From Icerya purchasi (taxonomy: Eukaryota > Arthropoda > Insecta > Hemiptera > Monophlebidae): a stretch of 64,000 bases of DNA. Shown one piece after another: positions 13,297 through 26,257 of the stretch. The position numbers and the translations under genes were made by a program. Position 1 is the stretch's first letter. Every line of letters begins with the position of its first letter. Under the pieces are notes generated by a model. The model had not been told where the DNA came from, did no database searches, and saw only the letters and a list, made by a program, of their open reading frames with translations. Where the stretch lies: NCBI GenBank assembly GCA_039619475.1, contig CM077116.1, positions 37,583,183-37,647,182 on the forward strand, in the 5' to 3' direction.

Positions 13297-13800
13297 ACAT
13301 TAACAAAAACTCCGAAAAATTATTTAAAGCTGTAAAACTAAAAAAGTTTCCAGAAACAATTGGAACTAGAACGGAATACAGAAAAAAACATCAGTTTTCG
13401 AAAATCTACTTAATAGATGGAACAGTAAGCGCTTCTACATAGAAAATTTCTTGAAATCGTTAATGATAAACTTGACCAGAGGCTGGTTTAAAGAAGGAAG
13501 TGTTAGAAAATGAACTGACAGCTTAATATTTGTAGCGCTAGAGCAAGCGCTAACAACTAATGTCATGAAATCAAGAATACATAAAACTATTGGAGGTCTA
13601 ACAATAGAGACTCAGCCAAAAGCAAAAGATGAAACCATATTGCATCTTCTGAGCGAATGTAATAAAATTACACAGATCACGTGATATAGTTGCGAAACTG
13701 ATATATTAATACTATATCTATGGCGAAACATTTTTGGCAACATCCAAATATAGAAAGTAATCGAAAACAGTAAAGTTAAAATTTTATGCGATTTAAGCAC
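12743..13800 (+). pseudogene. Decayed LINE reverse transcriptase (C-terminal half)
   Basis: Translating across frames recovers landmarks in the correct order. MDDLKIYSRNENELKSLLN starts at 12743 and contains the DD of the RT catalytic YMDD-type motif. KFGINKCPV follows near 12830. A GGEGL-type remnant (LLRGIGGEGL) is near 13190-13222. Then come RGWFKEGSVRK near 13480, ALEQALTTNVMKSRIHKT near 13545, DETILHLLSECNKITQIT near 13630 and KVIENSKVKILCDL near 13755. This series is the C-terminal architecture of a widespread animal LINE Pol whose lineage name I cannot assign safely. Many stops and frameshifts, plus an inserted (TA)n(TG)n tract at 13261-13298, make it non-functional. Its 3' UTR and A-tail follow. 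Confidence 0.75.
13261..13298 (+). repeat. (TA)n(TG)n compound microsatellite
   Basis: TA repeats pass into TG repeats inside the dead LINE; the apparent frame reading YIYICVCVCVYI is a translation of it. Confidence 0.95.
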
Positions 13801-13924
13801 AATTAGAATCGAGTAGAAGCGAGTTTGGATAATATTTTTTTATTTTTTTGGTTTAATACGTTCGATCTAAGTAGTAAGAATGATCAATTGTAATTTTATT
13901 TACTAGAATAAACGATAATAAGAG

Positions 13925-13985
13925 TGTTGGGCACTCACGCAACGGGCATACTTGCCCAGTGAGACCCACAACTTATGTATTTAAA

Positions 13986-14013
<28 letters not shown>
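13925..14013 (+). mobile_element. LINE 3' terminus with structured end and A-tail (copy 1)
   Basis: The end reads GTTGGGCACTCAC...GTGAGACCCACAACTTA, then a short T/A linker and A27. It folds as stem CTCAC/GTGAG, an inner hairpin GGGCA-tact-TGCCC and an outer stem GTTGGG/CCC-a-CAAC. It closes the decayed Pol remnant immediately upstream on the same strand. Related ends occur at 37781 and 62876. Confidence 0.8.
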
Positions 14014-14016
<3 letters not shown>

Positions 14017-17000
14017 GAGGAAAAAACTGAGGTGAAAAAAAAGAAAATAAAGGAATGGTTACGGAAAGAGGGAAATATAGGAAGAATAATAAGTATTAAA
14101 TAAGAGAAGAAGATACGGAATAAAATGAATAAATAAAATAAAATAAATAATAGATATTAGTTATAGCTAAGCTAGAAATAAGGAAAAATAGGATAAGTTT
14201 GTAATGAAATGATTTGCGTGGTGATAAGATCATATAGTATATAAGTAGTATGGTGTAGAAATCATTAGATGTAAGAAAACTCGTCGACAATAGCTTGACG
14301 AGAAAACGTGTAAATAATGATAAATATATTTCAAAAAGAAAAAAAAAACCGGTAAAAATTGAGGGATTAACAGCAGGAAAACTCACTGTACGCGTAATAA
14401 TTTTAAGTGTTATCATAAAAACGTAGATAAACTTTACGTCGAACAATAATTTAGAGATTAATAATAGTGCTTCGAGTTTCAATATTGCAAGTCGGCTTCA
14501 TTAAGTAAAGTAGTTATATCTCTTCAGTAAGCGATTTTTGCAGTCATTTACGTTTTAGTTGGTTTAAAAATTTGAAAATTAGCTAAGGGCTCTAGAAATA
14601 ATTAAAAATTGAAAACTTTATTTAATAGAGAAATGTTTATCAATAGAATCGTAGAGTTATTTAATGATTCGGCTAGGACTTGATATCCCGATTTTGTAAA
14701 TTATATCAATATATAGAAAAATTCCTCTTCCGTTGCATTAATGTCCATCGTTGACGAGTTTAAAGAAAGAAAAGAAAAAAAAAGAAGCAGAGAAATTAAA
14801 GCGGACTAAGTATGTTGCATAGTATCAAAAATGTAGAAAACTCGAAACTACTAATCAAAAACCCGTTTGATGAGCTTAATAATCCGTGTCAAAACTATCA
14901 TCCGGCAATCGTTGAGGCACCACCAGCGACCCCGATGTTTAACATGGTAGGTGCTTATAGTGTACGACAAGAATATTCAGCATGTAGGAGCGGTGAGCAG
15001 GCTTAATTGTTGCTCCCGTAATGCTTATACATATATCGTAATTGCGCTGTTTAGGTTGCAGGTAGTTAGCATTTCATATTTATCATCGAGCATTTGTCGT
15101 AGAATTTGGAGACACGGATATTAACGAGCTTCGGCATTATTTTCCAATTATACAGTATTTTCTGCAACCCAACGCCGTTCGAAATTATTTTAATTAAATG
15201 CCAAGATAAACTATAGCCGGCTGCATACTGTGTTCATTTTTACAGGTGTCTGATTTTGATGGCAATAAAACTTTTTCCGTCTTCGATATGTAAGGCCGAT
15301 GATATGCACGTCAGAGATTTCAGTATAATGTGGCACACACTGAGAATAATCTGTAGATATTTGTTTTAGGAAAAAACAAAATATACGATGAAAATCGGTT
15401 ATAGCGACATGTTATAGAAGTCTATACATTGCTGGAACTGACAAAATTCCACAAAACTATAAACTCGTATTATGTCGGCAAAAATAACCGAAATGTTTTG
15501 CAAACGGATAAATAATTATCGCTTATAACAACGACACTTGACGACATAAAATTAAACTTCAAAAGGTTTTTGCAGTTAAATAGAGATAACAAAAAAAAAA
15601 AAAAAACAAAAAAAAAATTATATAATTATATTAATTATTATGTTAAATTGTTATTGTTAACTTTACGAAACTGACGAAAACGTCTGGGTGTTGTCATACT
15701 TATTTTGTTATAATGAAAAAAATCGAAAATTACAAATTTCTTCAAAAATACGAAAAAATTAAACACTAAACTTTTTTTCGCGTTTTTTTTACTTTTTTTT
15801 TTTTTTATAGTGGTTTTGTTTTTCTCATGATTATTTCCGTATATGAAGTAAAATAAAAAAAAAAAATTAAGCGTTTGTGCTTTAGAATTGATGAAAAATA
15901 CGATTATAAATGATTATTTATTTAAATAGCGAATGAAGTAAAGTTTAATATCGAAATGTGACTCTGATCGGTAACAGTAAATGTTCGGCAGTAAAAAAAA
16001 AAGTATACTTTACTTGATGTCGGATATAGTCAAACATAATAAGGACCAATCAAACTATAGGGATCAATAAATTATTCACCTCGTTCAAAGTCGTTAGAAA
16101 AGGTGCAAGAATGTCGAAAAGTAAAAGTTACCGGGAAATCACCATATCGCGAAGAGGAAGAAACATATTTAATTCCCGCATTACTGTTGTCTTTTGCCGA
16201 TACGACAATGTGCAGAAGGACCAAAAAAAAAAAAAAAAAAAAACACCTGCCCGCTTGTTTCGCAAATAGATCGAGGCTCTCACGGATGATGCACACCGTT
16301 TTTTTTGTTCGTTTCGTTAGAAGTTAGAATGAAATCAATTTGGCAGAAGAAGCGATTTTTTTCGGCGGCTCAAAAATGTGAAAGTCGCTACTAAAAAATA
16401 ACGACACGGTAAAAAGGGAAAGAAAAGAACCAGTTCTACAGAATGTCGTATTTTTGCGATCGCCGAATTACGCAATAGCATTTAGTAGGTCTTCGACGAC
16501 GCCGAACGAAGATTCGAAACTAAAACTGATCGATGTTTTTTCTTTCGTTTTTTTTCCCGCTTACTCGTACGGCGATTTGATCGACTGATAAAATCGCATT
16601 CTAACATAATCGGGTCACCGTTTACAATACCAGCCACTTTTCAATTCACGTGTTGAAATTAATCGAATTCGGGAATGCCCAGAAATATAAAACTCTGTTG
16701 TGGCCCATTATGTAGACATTTTCGGCGATGTTCCCCGCCCGTATTTCGTCATTCCTCGGTGGCGGATTTGATGAGCTGAATCGTCAACCGAAACGTGGTT
16801 GAAATTAAAAAAATACAGGATAAATAATATCGGGGGGTATATTTAAGTGTAACACTGCGATAGACGGAGGTCAGCTAGAAAGAGCACATGAAAAAATCTT
16901 AACCGAGAGAGAGAGAGAGTGAGAGAGGGGGGGGGGGGAGAAAGAGCGAGATTTAAGATGGAAGTGATAAGGCATCATTGGGGAACGTGCTGCCAGCCGT

Positions 17001-18472
17001 AAAATGCCGTCAGCAATAGGGCGATGAGATTCGACTCTTATCAAGCGACTACGTGCGGAATTATCGCGGTTCAATCGTGACGGAGATTTTGAATTTTAGC
17101 ACGTCCGAAAACAACGCTCTTGTTCTGCGACAACAAACGTTCGCGTTCCGGAATAACGGCAGTCTCGCTTATCGATAAAAAGTTACCGAAACTATACGAT
17201 AACAATACACGCAAACAAATTAAAAACACGACGCAAAAGTTCCGAGCCGTCGGACTTTCGTTTTCAAAGTGCTTTTCGTTGCAAGCTGACAAACCTCACT
17301 CCGATGTCCAACTGTTTGTTTCACCGGTTAGAATCATCGGAGGAACACTTCTTTTCGTATACATAAATAAGTTCTATTATTTTGAAATTATCGCAGAATG
17401 CGATGGATGTCCAGTTAACTGACTGCATTCGCTATGGCGATGTCAGCTGAAAATCCGCAAAATTTGAGGGTAAAAACATATATCCGAACTGCTTGTTCTC
17501 TTTCCGCTAAATTGCAAGTAGCAGATTGGCGCTGTTTCCTCGTCCGCGCTTTCTCGAAATACATAGAATAGCCCTTCCTCCCCCTCCCTTTCAAGCTATA
17601 GTCGCTACTAGAACAGTAAGATGGTGTAGAGTATTTCAAACCCCGAACCGGTTCTAACATTTCAGCTTCCTGTGTGTTTATCGATAAGCGGCGTATAATT
17701 TAGTTGTCCGCTAAAGCCGGTGTCGTTTAGTGGCATTTTTCAGATAAGCCGATTCCGGTTTCGTTAGACGGCACATTTACAACGAGGGAACGGTTTTTAT
17801 TAGATAAGATCATGGACGACGGCGCTATAATAATGCAATAAGTCCATTCAACTTTCGTATTTATCAGTTTTACCGCTCTGCTTTTCGTAAATCGATAGAA
17901 AAGACAAACAATAAAAGTTAAAGCGAGCCACGAATTGTGCAAATGAAGAACCCCCTTCCTGCCCCTGGAAGCTCAATAATGCAAAATATAAAATTAAATT
18001 TGGCCCGATCACAACAACGGCTAGAATAGTAAAAGCGAAATGACCAATATGCAACAACTATGTGAATAAAGAGGGCTACTTCTGGGCACAGTTTTAATTT
18101 TTATCGAATTTATACGACGAACGAGCTGCGCGACTTCTCAATTTTATTTATTGTAGTTTGTTTTTTTTTTTTTTTGTTTTTGTTTAGTTTTACGGCTCTT
18201 CAACTGTGAACATTAACCTAGCGCAAATGAAATTTTTTGAAGTCGCCCGGCAGCGGGTTCGAACCCGATTCTACCTGAATGAAACATCATTGCATAATTG
18301 GTCACGGTAGCGAGCTTGATTGTAAGTTACATTCGCAGTAATATATATATATATAACGGCAGCGTTTATTAGAAAAATTCATAATGCCTAACTTGAAACA
18401 TACAAATGTAAATTTGCGAATTTAAAACATTCGAAACCATTTTTTTTTTAGAAAAAAAAAAAAAAAAAACGC
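14014..18472. other. Noncoding stretch, no gene recognised
   Basis: The first 300 bp are purine-rich on the plus strand (AAGAAGAGG...), giving a hydrophobic 128-codon minus-strand frame at 14096-14482 that I do not accept as a gene. Further on there are A/T homopolymers, a GA-repeat and G10 run at 16907-16938, and a relatively GC-rich zone at about 16300-17650 without a recognisable exon. A tRNA T-arm-like CGGGTTCGAACCCG sits at about 18254, without a partner A box. Confidence 0.5.
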
Positions 18473-18590
18473 ATCCGGGAAGAAAAACTTGTTAAAACAT
18501 ATATCTGGAGTGTTGCGAAAATTGGACCTTAACGGTGCCGGAAACAAAGAGATTGATCATAGTGAAAAGATGTGGGAACCTGGCTTAGAA
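18473..18590 (+). pseudogene. Short LINE-type Pol relic
   Basis: The plus strand translates as IREEKLVKTYIWSVA and then, after a +1 shift, WTLTVPETKRLIIVKR. This matches the order of the conserved KTYIWSVALYGSETWTL...KRLEAFE segment found near the C-terminus of many animal endonuclease-RT retroelements. Only about 40 codons survive, with at least one frameshift. It starts just after an A-rich tract. The identification rests on this short pattern. Confidence 0.45.
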
Positions 18591-21500
18591 TAGAACATCC
18601 GAGAAAAAGAAATAAACAACAAAATAATATTCAAATTGAAAAACGTATAAAATCATTAAGACATAATATGCAATAATTTCATTATAGAATTCGATTGAAA
18701 AACTTTTAAAAAAAGACTACTAAAAGATACGACCGGTTGCGTATGAATGTTAAGAGAACCGTAGGGAGCTCGGGGTAACTACAGCGACGAGGAATTTTAG
18801 CGGATTAAATCTAGCAAATATTCAGAAAGGTTTTATAATTGTACCGAAAACGGATAATGACACTCCGACATGTAGGCTCTTATATAATTCGCACGAGGCG
18901 AACGCTTTAAACGAAATAGATCGGTTTTTATTCATTGCGTGAATTGTGTAAACTCGTATTCGCTGTCTGAAGAAAACTTTTCAAGTCCAGAGAAATTTTT
19001 ACATTTCTTTTTCGAACGGGCGCGCCATCATTTTTATTCATTTCACGTATTGTGCGGTTGTTTTTTATAATTCTGTTCGCTGAATTAATTCGGTCATTGT
19101 TGCCGTATAGTATTGTAAGTAATAAAAAGCGGTAACACATAATTTATTTGCACCTTACTTTTTCAAGCGAAACAATACTCGAAATAAAATCATCAGGCGC
19201 CTTTTTATTGTCTGAAATTCTGAATGATTCATGAATTATACCTATAAAACAGTATATTGGTTCAGCTGAAAGTTGCACATTTCGTAAAACAACGTTAATT
19301 TCCGCCTCGATATAATACACACACCGGATCTGCAAAAGTCCTATCATAACGTTAGAAATGACCCTCCTTTTCGACGGAGGGCTCTTTAGCAAAATTTTAT
19401 AATATTTCCTAAAGCAACACCTACAACATGCACGCTGCTGATCGCGTACTTGTATAAAAATATGCTTTCACAAGACTCCCAAAGAGAAAAAAAAAAAAAA
19501 AAAAAAAAACTAAAAAAAAATATACTATATATATACGACGCAAGGAATTTTAGAAATTGATGTCGTTAAAACAGTGAACGCAAAAAGATACGCTATTTTC
19601 AACAACGCAAAAGGCTGTGTAAATAATTTTTAAGTATTCGGCTAGCACGATTGATGCATGATGTCGCAAATTGTAAGCTTAATCAACGGATAATTGCACA
19701 AACCTAGTATTATAGTTAAAATATTGCATTGAACTCTCCGATTTAGTCTGCAATCCGTCTGTACAATACATTAATTGAATATGCAGAAACTGATCTTCGA
19801 TAACGGAATTAAGTATTCGCAATTATTTTAAATTTGATTTTTGGTATCAGGTGTACTTGTTCATATTTTCACCTAGCAGGTTCTTGTTTGGTGGTCGCGG
19901 AGGATAAATATGTTCTCCTTTAAGCAGTTTTTTTTTTCCAGAATATTTTCGTGTACCAATATTGTGTTTATATGTAGTATTGATAACCACGATCTCATTG
20001 TAAATATGTTATTAATAACGTCGTACCCGGATAGTATGCTACACATGTAATTGAACAAACGTCTGTGTTATTTCTAAATAAATAAACGAAACGAAAATCG
20101 AAGTAAATAATTACAGAAGAAGCCTATTAGAATTTTGTAAGCGGAATACTAATAATACGGTGAGAATGCCTCGGGAAAAAATCTTGAAAGAACTCGCAGA
20201 AAACAACTAGAACCGATTGACCGCGTAATATACGGAGGAGCGCACACGGTGCATTCGAAAAGAGAAGTCACGTAACCCATTCCGCACCTACTGCGTAAAG
20301 CCAAGATTATTTTATTACAGTTATTAATGTTTAAAAAAGTTACAAATTGATCCTCCTCGATAGAAGAAAACGGGTGGCAAAAAGAAAAACAAATCAAAGA
20401 GGAATACAAGGACGAAAACAATACAAAAGTGACTACCTAAAAAATGTGCCGCATCTGGCTAACTAATCTCCGGTCATTGAATACGAGTGAAATTCCGAAG
20501 AAGATACTTGTCCGTTTTAAAATGTAAACATCTCTACTCTTTCGAAATGCAAAGTTAACCCTCCGCTTAAATGCCTTTAAATTATCCATATTGTTCGTGC
20601 ATTTTGGCAAACCGCGGTCCGGCATTTGCGTGTCGATCCTTTCTTCGATCATGATAAATATTCGACCAGTTTTCGGTGCAGCGAAATTAGAATGAAAAGG
20701 TTTCAGAAATTGATGGAACCAGTTTCAAATTAAATAAAACCAGAATATTAAAGTATCTCCTGCAGTATCTCTATCTTTTTCGCTCCGTAAAATCTGCCTG
20801 CAGCGCCGCTGCCGAGCATTATCCTCTAGAACCTTTTTTCTTCGATGCTATTTCTTTTCGCTCGCAGCGGACCCGACCACGATAAAATCGCTCGGCACCT
20901 CATTAGGGGGGCCCCGATTCGACCCACGAACCGGCAAGATTAGATATTTTACTATTCGAGATCGGCCGCGATATAAACGCAAATAATTGATCTCTATCTC
21001 GTTCCCTTTTCTCCGTTCTTTCGTTTACCTTTTCCTCTTCCTCAAACCTTATTTGAACAAGTCTCTTCTTCTCGTACATTCTATTCAGCCGGTAACAACG
21101 GCGCGCGGTATATCTGCTACCCGGAATGAATATAAAAAATTCCCATCTTCAAACCCGTCCTTTTTTTTTTTTTGTTTTTTTTTCATCTTTCGTTGACCTT
21201 GAAAATATGTGTTCACAACCAGTTCTTCTGTGTCGAAATTCTTCTCGATTTATTTATTTTTCTTACACACTCCACTACTTTTCCGCTGCCAATCACACAC
21301 ACACACATATCTTCCGTACTGCATCCCCCTTTCTTTAGCGGGCTTATTGAAATTATACCATCGTGTCCTTCTTCCGATTACACGCAACATCGCTAATGAA
21401 AAACCAAAAGAGGCGGAAAAAACAGAAGAAAAAAGAGATGCATTCCGTCCATTTTTCGAATAATGTGAGATCGGTAGGAGCATTTCGTCGCTCTAAAATG

Positions 21501-21819
21501 TTACGATACACCACCCTGCAATCGGTAACATTACAAATAATAAACGCTCATATCGGTTGGAATAATGTTGGCCGCTTTAGGGTAATATGCAGTGAAAATA
21601 TCGAAATTTTAAACAGTTGAGCAAACTGCATTACGACTTCTATATAAATATCAGAATAATCAAGCACAGATAAAAGCGGTGAATTGTTGGAAATTATTAT
21701 TTTTCTTTAAAGTGAAAGTTGAGCTCGATTGCGTGCTCCCTCCATTACTTGATAAGCCAACAGTGTAAAAACGATGTTTACTTTTTTATTTTATTTTAAT
21801 TTCATACAGTTACAGGCGA

Positions 21820-21823
<4 letters not shown>
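18591..21823. other. Noncoding stretch, no gene recognised
   Basis: A-runs at 19487-19509 and small AT tracts occur. The stretch at about 20760-21000 is GC-richer (GATCGGCCGCGATATAAACGC and similar words) and might be regulatory, but no motif decides it. Overlapping minus-strand frames at 18928-19392 and 20149-20652 show no known domain. Confidence 0.5.

Positions 21824-21864
<41 letters not shown>
21824..21864 (+). repeat. (TC)n microsatellite
   Basis: About 20 uninterrupted TC dinucleotides. Confidence 0.95.
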
Positions 21865-21865
<1 letters not shown>

Positions 21866-24800
21866 GATGTGCGACTACTGTTTTTGTCCAATGTCAAAGG
21901 GAACTAGTGAATGTTGCTAGCGCAAGTTTATGCAAAACTGTAGCGCCTTAATTTACGGATCAAATTGCTGAGCTGAATGTAAAAATAATAAGATAATGAA
22001 AACCACGATAGAGGTCGCCAATAACTTGACGAGCGGTATTAGTTGAGTCGAGTTTAAAGTTAAAAATATCCGTAAGCCAATTTTTTTTTTTTTTAACCGC
22101 AGACTGGCAATATCGGTACAAAGAAATTCAAGGGAAACCAACGAAAAATAATTACTCCTAAAAATAAACCTAGATAATTTACCTGCAGTTGTTTCATAAA
22201 GGAAACTGGGCAAGCACAGCTCTTTAAAATGGAAGCTGCAGCAAGACAATACACTTAGTATTAGCGTGCGCGAGCACGGTGGTCACGAGGATTGTGAGGC
22301 ATATAAGCATTTAAATTAAAATACGATAGAAATCTGTATTGCCGGATCTCTTCCGCATAATTTTAACAATTTCCTATTAACATCGCCTTATTCTCGCCCT
22401 TTGGTCAGTTTTACTAAAGGCTTTACGCACACGCACACACATATATATATACATATAAATTCGTAAAAAATAATATCGTAATATTAAACATTTTTCGATT
22501 GATTTAATCCATCAATTCTATAACCACTTACAGGTGCATTTTACATCGTGAGTATATAATAGTTAAACAGCTAAAGTAATATGTATGACATAGAAATAAT
22601 ATATACGTGTATACACAATGGTACGTTTCATTTATTTATTTTTTTTGAAAATAAAAACTCGACGATAGACCTCCCGATTCCCTTGACCCGTCACAAATGA
22701 TAATGACTTTTAAATTTTTAACGTTCCATGATTTTCCGTATTAGTCCGGTCTAAAAATATCGTTGTCATTATTAATTGAATGAAATTAGCCGAAGCTCCG
22801 CTGGATTAATGATTCAAATTTCATCAACAACTACATTAATAACATCCCTTCGATGTACCAGGCGACATATTGAAAATCGTGATTTCGACGATTGTTTTTC
22901 TCCTGAAAGTATTTCAACCCCGCCTGTGACTGGTGAATTCATCAATGCGAATTCAGATCCCGATTAGTTTGTTTCCTTTGCTGTTTCACATAATGAAACA
23001 TCTGTGTCCAAAATGGAAATATTCGGAAGGACAATTTTCCCTCTTCTGGCCTGTTCCGCTTGGTCATTCCTATTTCATGCAGCTAGTTAATGTATTGTAC
23101 TTTTTTTTAAAAAACCGCTACGACTGTTACAGATGTTCGAAAGTCGAACTCTGCGATACTCATGCTCTTTAATTAAAGTTTCTATGTGCGACATCTTCTA
23201 AATGAAGTTCTCAGGCGATCATTTTAATTAAGTATCCCGTAAATTATAAATACGTTTGTTTTTGTTTTTTAGCTGAGCTGATATAGCACTTCGAATTATA
23301 GTTAAAAGTTTGGCGCGCAAATCCTGTTTTTGAAAATTGTTTTGCAATTACCGATTCTTTTACAGCTCGGAGGGAAACAACAAAAATAAAATAATGCGTG
23401 AATTTTGAAATAACTCGAGAAGTCTCTACTAGTGTGGAAATTTGTTTTTGTTTCTCTGTCGCAATTCTATTCGATGAAGACAACAAAAATGAAGTACGGC
23501 GCGCTGCTACGAGTTTGCAATACTAATTTTTTGTCGTATAGTCGACATTATTATAGATAGCGCGCATATTGATCATGTATGATGATAATAGAAGAACGTG
23601 TCAATTTTTAATTGTACTCATTATTTCGCTGTAATGTTCCCGCTTTATTTTCACAATAGCGCAATCGATCGTTATGGAATAGTTTAAAAGTCAAGTGTTC
23701 CCTCCCCCCCCGGAAAGTTAACTTGTACTAGAGCTTTAGCGTATACTTTGCGAGCCGAGTAAATTCTACATATTTGAAATTCTCTGTATATTTGATATTT
23801 CATACAGTCGAAATTCTGCGTGTTTAATTTAAATTTAAAGATAATATTTTAATGTTTGAAATTTCTTGTTCTTTCATCTTAGACATTGGAATAAGCTAAT
23901 TTCACTACGTAACTCGGATTCCATCTCAGAATTATGTACAAATATGTTCGAACTTTCAAAAGCGACGCTGTAACCATAGCACCACGTGACTGATGAAGTA
24001 ACCAGTAACCGACATAACTATGCAGCTCCGTTGCAGTTCTGAAGATTGTTAATGTACACGCTTATTCATTTATCAGATATACCAAAAGCATAAGGAACAC
24101 ATTATTCAGCTGGCGATTAATACTAAAAAACAGGCTTCTAGCGAGCCTACTTTTTTCACCATGCAATTTTATATCGTTTTTTCATTTTTAGCGCCACATT
24201 TTAAATTTTTCGAGTAGAAACGGCGCTTCCGGAATAATTTACAAATTTCCCGGCTCAACCATACAGCGCCATCTTTCATCTGAATATAGTTTTGAGCCGC
24301 AGTTTTTCGGAAGTTTTTAGAAAAAGCTTTACCAGATTGGTAATTCGGTTTTTTTTTTTTTTTTATTTTAAAATATCGAAAGGTTTGACCGTAATTCTAT
24401 CATTTCACTCCGTATTCGATTTTTATTTCTCCTATTTCCATATACCGAAAGAGGATGTAGCGCTTTGGCGGAAATTTCGCGCCGCTATGGAAGATTTCTG
24501 ATTTGTCTCTAACTAAGTCGGGGATATAAGCATGCCAACAATAATGATTGCGCTCTAAAACAGAAAAATAAGTGATATTTAAAGAAAAACGAAAATGGCC
24601 GCCGTAGGGTTCTTTGTTTTAATCTAGCGACCACGCACGAAAGAAAATAAAATGATAAATCTTTCTACGGTAAATATTCGCTAGTGCCCTCTTCGACGTT
24701 ATTTATCGCAGAACTCATCCATTTGTGAAAATATAAACAGGAGCTTCATGAAGTTCAAACGTGAAAAAAATTCGGCAGTTTTAACGGGAAACATGTGTAC

Positions 24801-25690
24801 TTTTTCAGTTAGCTTTGCGATGGCTGATACGAGTGTTTTAAAGGGTTTTTTTTTTATCCGACTCGGTTGGAAAATTCAATTTGTCGTAATTAAACCGCCA
24901 TTCGGAGGAATGTAAAAATGCAACATAAACATATCTATGCAGCGTTCGTTAAAATTAAAGCGATAACGAAACTGAAATTTCTGAAAATAAATAATCGGAA
25001 GAAACGCTTGCTAGACGTAAAGTCTAACACTGCAGACAAATAAATTAACAGACACGAAAAAACAAAACACACTATACAACTAACTCTCCTATTCGGGTTA
25101 ATTTATTAAGACGAACATATGAACCCGATAAACATTTATTTCTGTTATTTTGTCGCTGTTTTGCACCTGTTTAAGCCGGAACTCACCTTAAAAATGTGTT
25201 TCCCGTTATTATTTGTAATATGAATACTTTAATGTTATCGTTACCGTCAAAAAATTCAATTTATCCAGAGCAAGAAACTGCATAAATAGACCGGAGAAGC
25301 TCTCTAAAGTTCAGGAAAAATGAAGAAAAAGTTTTACGGGGCCTCTACTTATTTAGCCCTGAGCCATCGTTGTGCAATTTTTTACCGATTCTATTATCGG
25401 AATAAAAAAAAATCTGAATTTTTAACAGCGGTTACTTTTTGTTTATTTCCTTCATTTCCATATTATTCCCTTTAATCGTTCGACTGTTTTTAAACACTTG
25501 CTTCCTTCCCTATCATTATCTTATTTCAGCATTACTAAACTTTGCGCCATTCTGTGGTACACTGCTTCGCGGAATGCCAAACCCCCCCGTTTGTTTAATC
25601 TCTTCCTCTCCTTGTTTTTATAAGATCTCATGATACCGTGTTTTTTTTGTTTTTTTTTATACAAAAATACATACATACACACATATATAT
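21865..25690. other. Noncoding stretch, no gene recognised
   Basis: AT-rich DNA with T-runs (22080-22095, 24349-24364) and an ACACAC/TATATA patch at 22430-22456. No frame longer than about 98 codons and none with a recognised motif. Confidence 0.55.
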
Positions 25691-25979
25691 CAATTACAAC
25701 GTAATTCTTAGGCTACTTCTCATTAGAAAAAATGTCCTAATTTTATGTAACGAAATATGTAACGAAAAAATGTCTTGAAAGTTAAATGTTACGATAGGAT
25801 TTTTGTGATTAAGTTATTTTTCTTTTTGTGTTAGTGCCAGTAAGAATTACGTTGTGAATTTTGATCATTTTATACAAAGTATAGAAGAGAAAGAGACAGA
25901 AATGAAAGCAAGAGGGGTCAAGGGGCACGACCCCTTGCGAGGCCTAAATGGCCGAGTTTATATATATATATATATATAT
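25691..25979 (+). repeat. TA-anchored dispersed repeat, copy B
   Basis: It has the same head (CAATTACAACGTAATTCTTA), the same inverted arm at 25841-25855 and the same tail (GGCCTAAATGGCCGAGTTTA then TA repeats) as the copy at 9041, but it is about 90 bp shorter because it holds fewer internal AATGTC...TTTATGTAACG units. Flanked by TATATA on both sides. Confidence 0.85.
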
Positions 25980-26093
25980 GTATATTAATGCCACGCCATT
26001 CTTAGCCCGAGTACCGCTACTTTTTCTGTCATAAAAATTTGTCCCCAAATATAACATTGAATATGATTTTTTTTTTTTTTGTTGCGCAGTCGG

Positions 26094-26219
26094 AAAGAAC
26101 GACGTAATCGATTTTTCCCTCATTCTATACGAAGTATAGAAGTGATAGCGCGGGGGGTTACAGGGGTGCCCCCAGCGGGGTAAAAGGGCGAAGGTCCTTG
26201 CGAGGCACGAAGGCTTGAG

Positions 26220-26254
<35 letters not shown>
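26094..26254 (+). repeat. Diverged relative of the TA-anchored repeat, copy D
   Basis: It has the order AAGAACGACGTAAT, a CATTCTATACGAAGTATAGAAG palindrome, a GGGTGCCCCCAGC G/C-rich block, CCTTGCGAGGC and a (TA)n tail. This parallels the right half of the other copies with many substitutions; the left arm is missing. It lies only about 115 bp from copy B. Confidence 0.6.

Positions 26255-26257
<3 letters not shown>

Noticed and set aside
14096..14482. 128-codon hydrophobic minus-strand frame
   Set aside because: It is the complement of a purine-rich AT stretch (Phe/Leu/Ile/Tyr/Ser only), with no family resemblance; it looks like chance.
18245..18275. tRNA T-arm-like CGGGTTCGAACCCG
   Set aside because: No A box or cloverleaf partner on either strand at a usable distance; the palindrome alone does not make a tRNA or SINE.
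26128..26144. TATACGAAGTATA resembling a loxP half-site
   Set aside because: It is the diverged form of a palindrome in a dispersed repeat family; there is no second half-site with the correct spacer and no recombinase.
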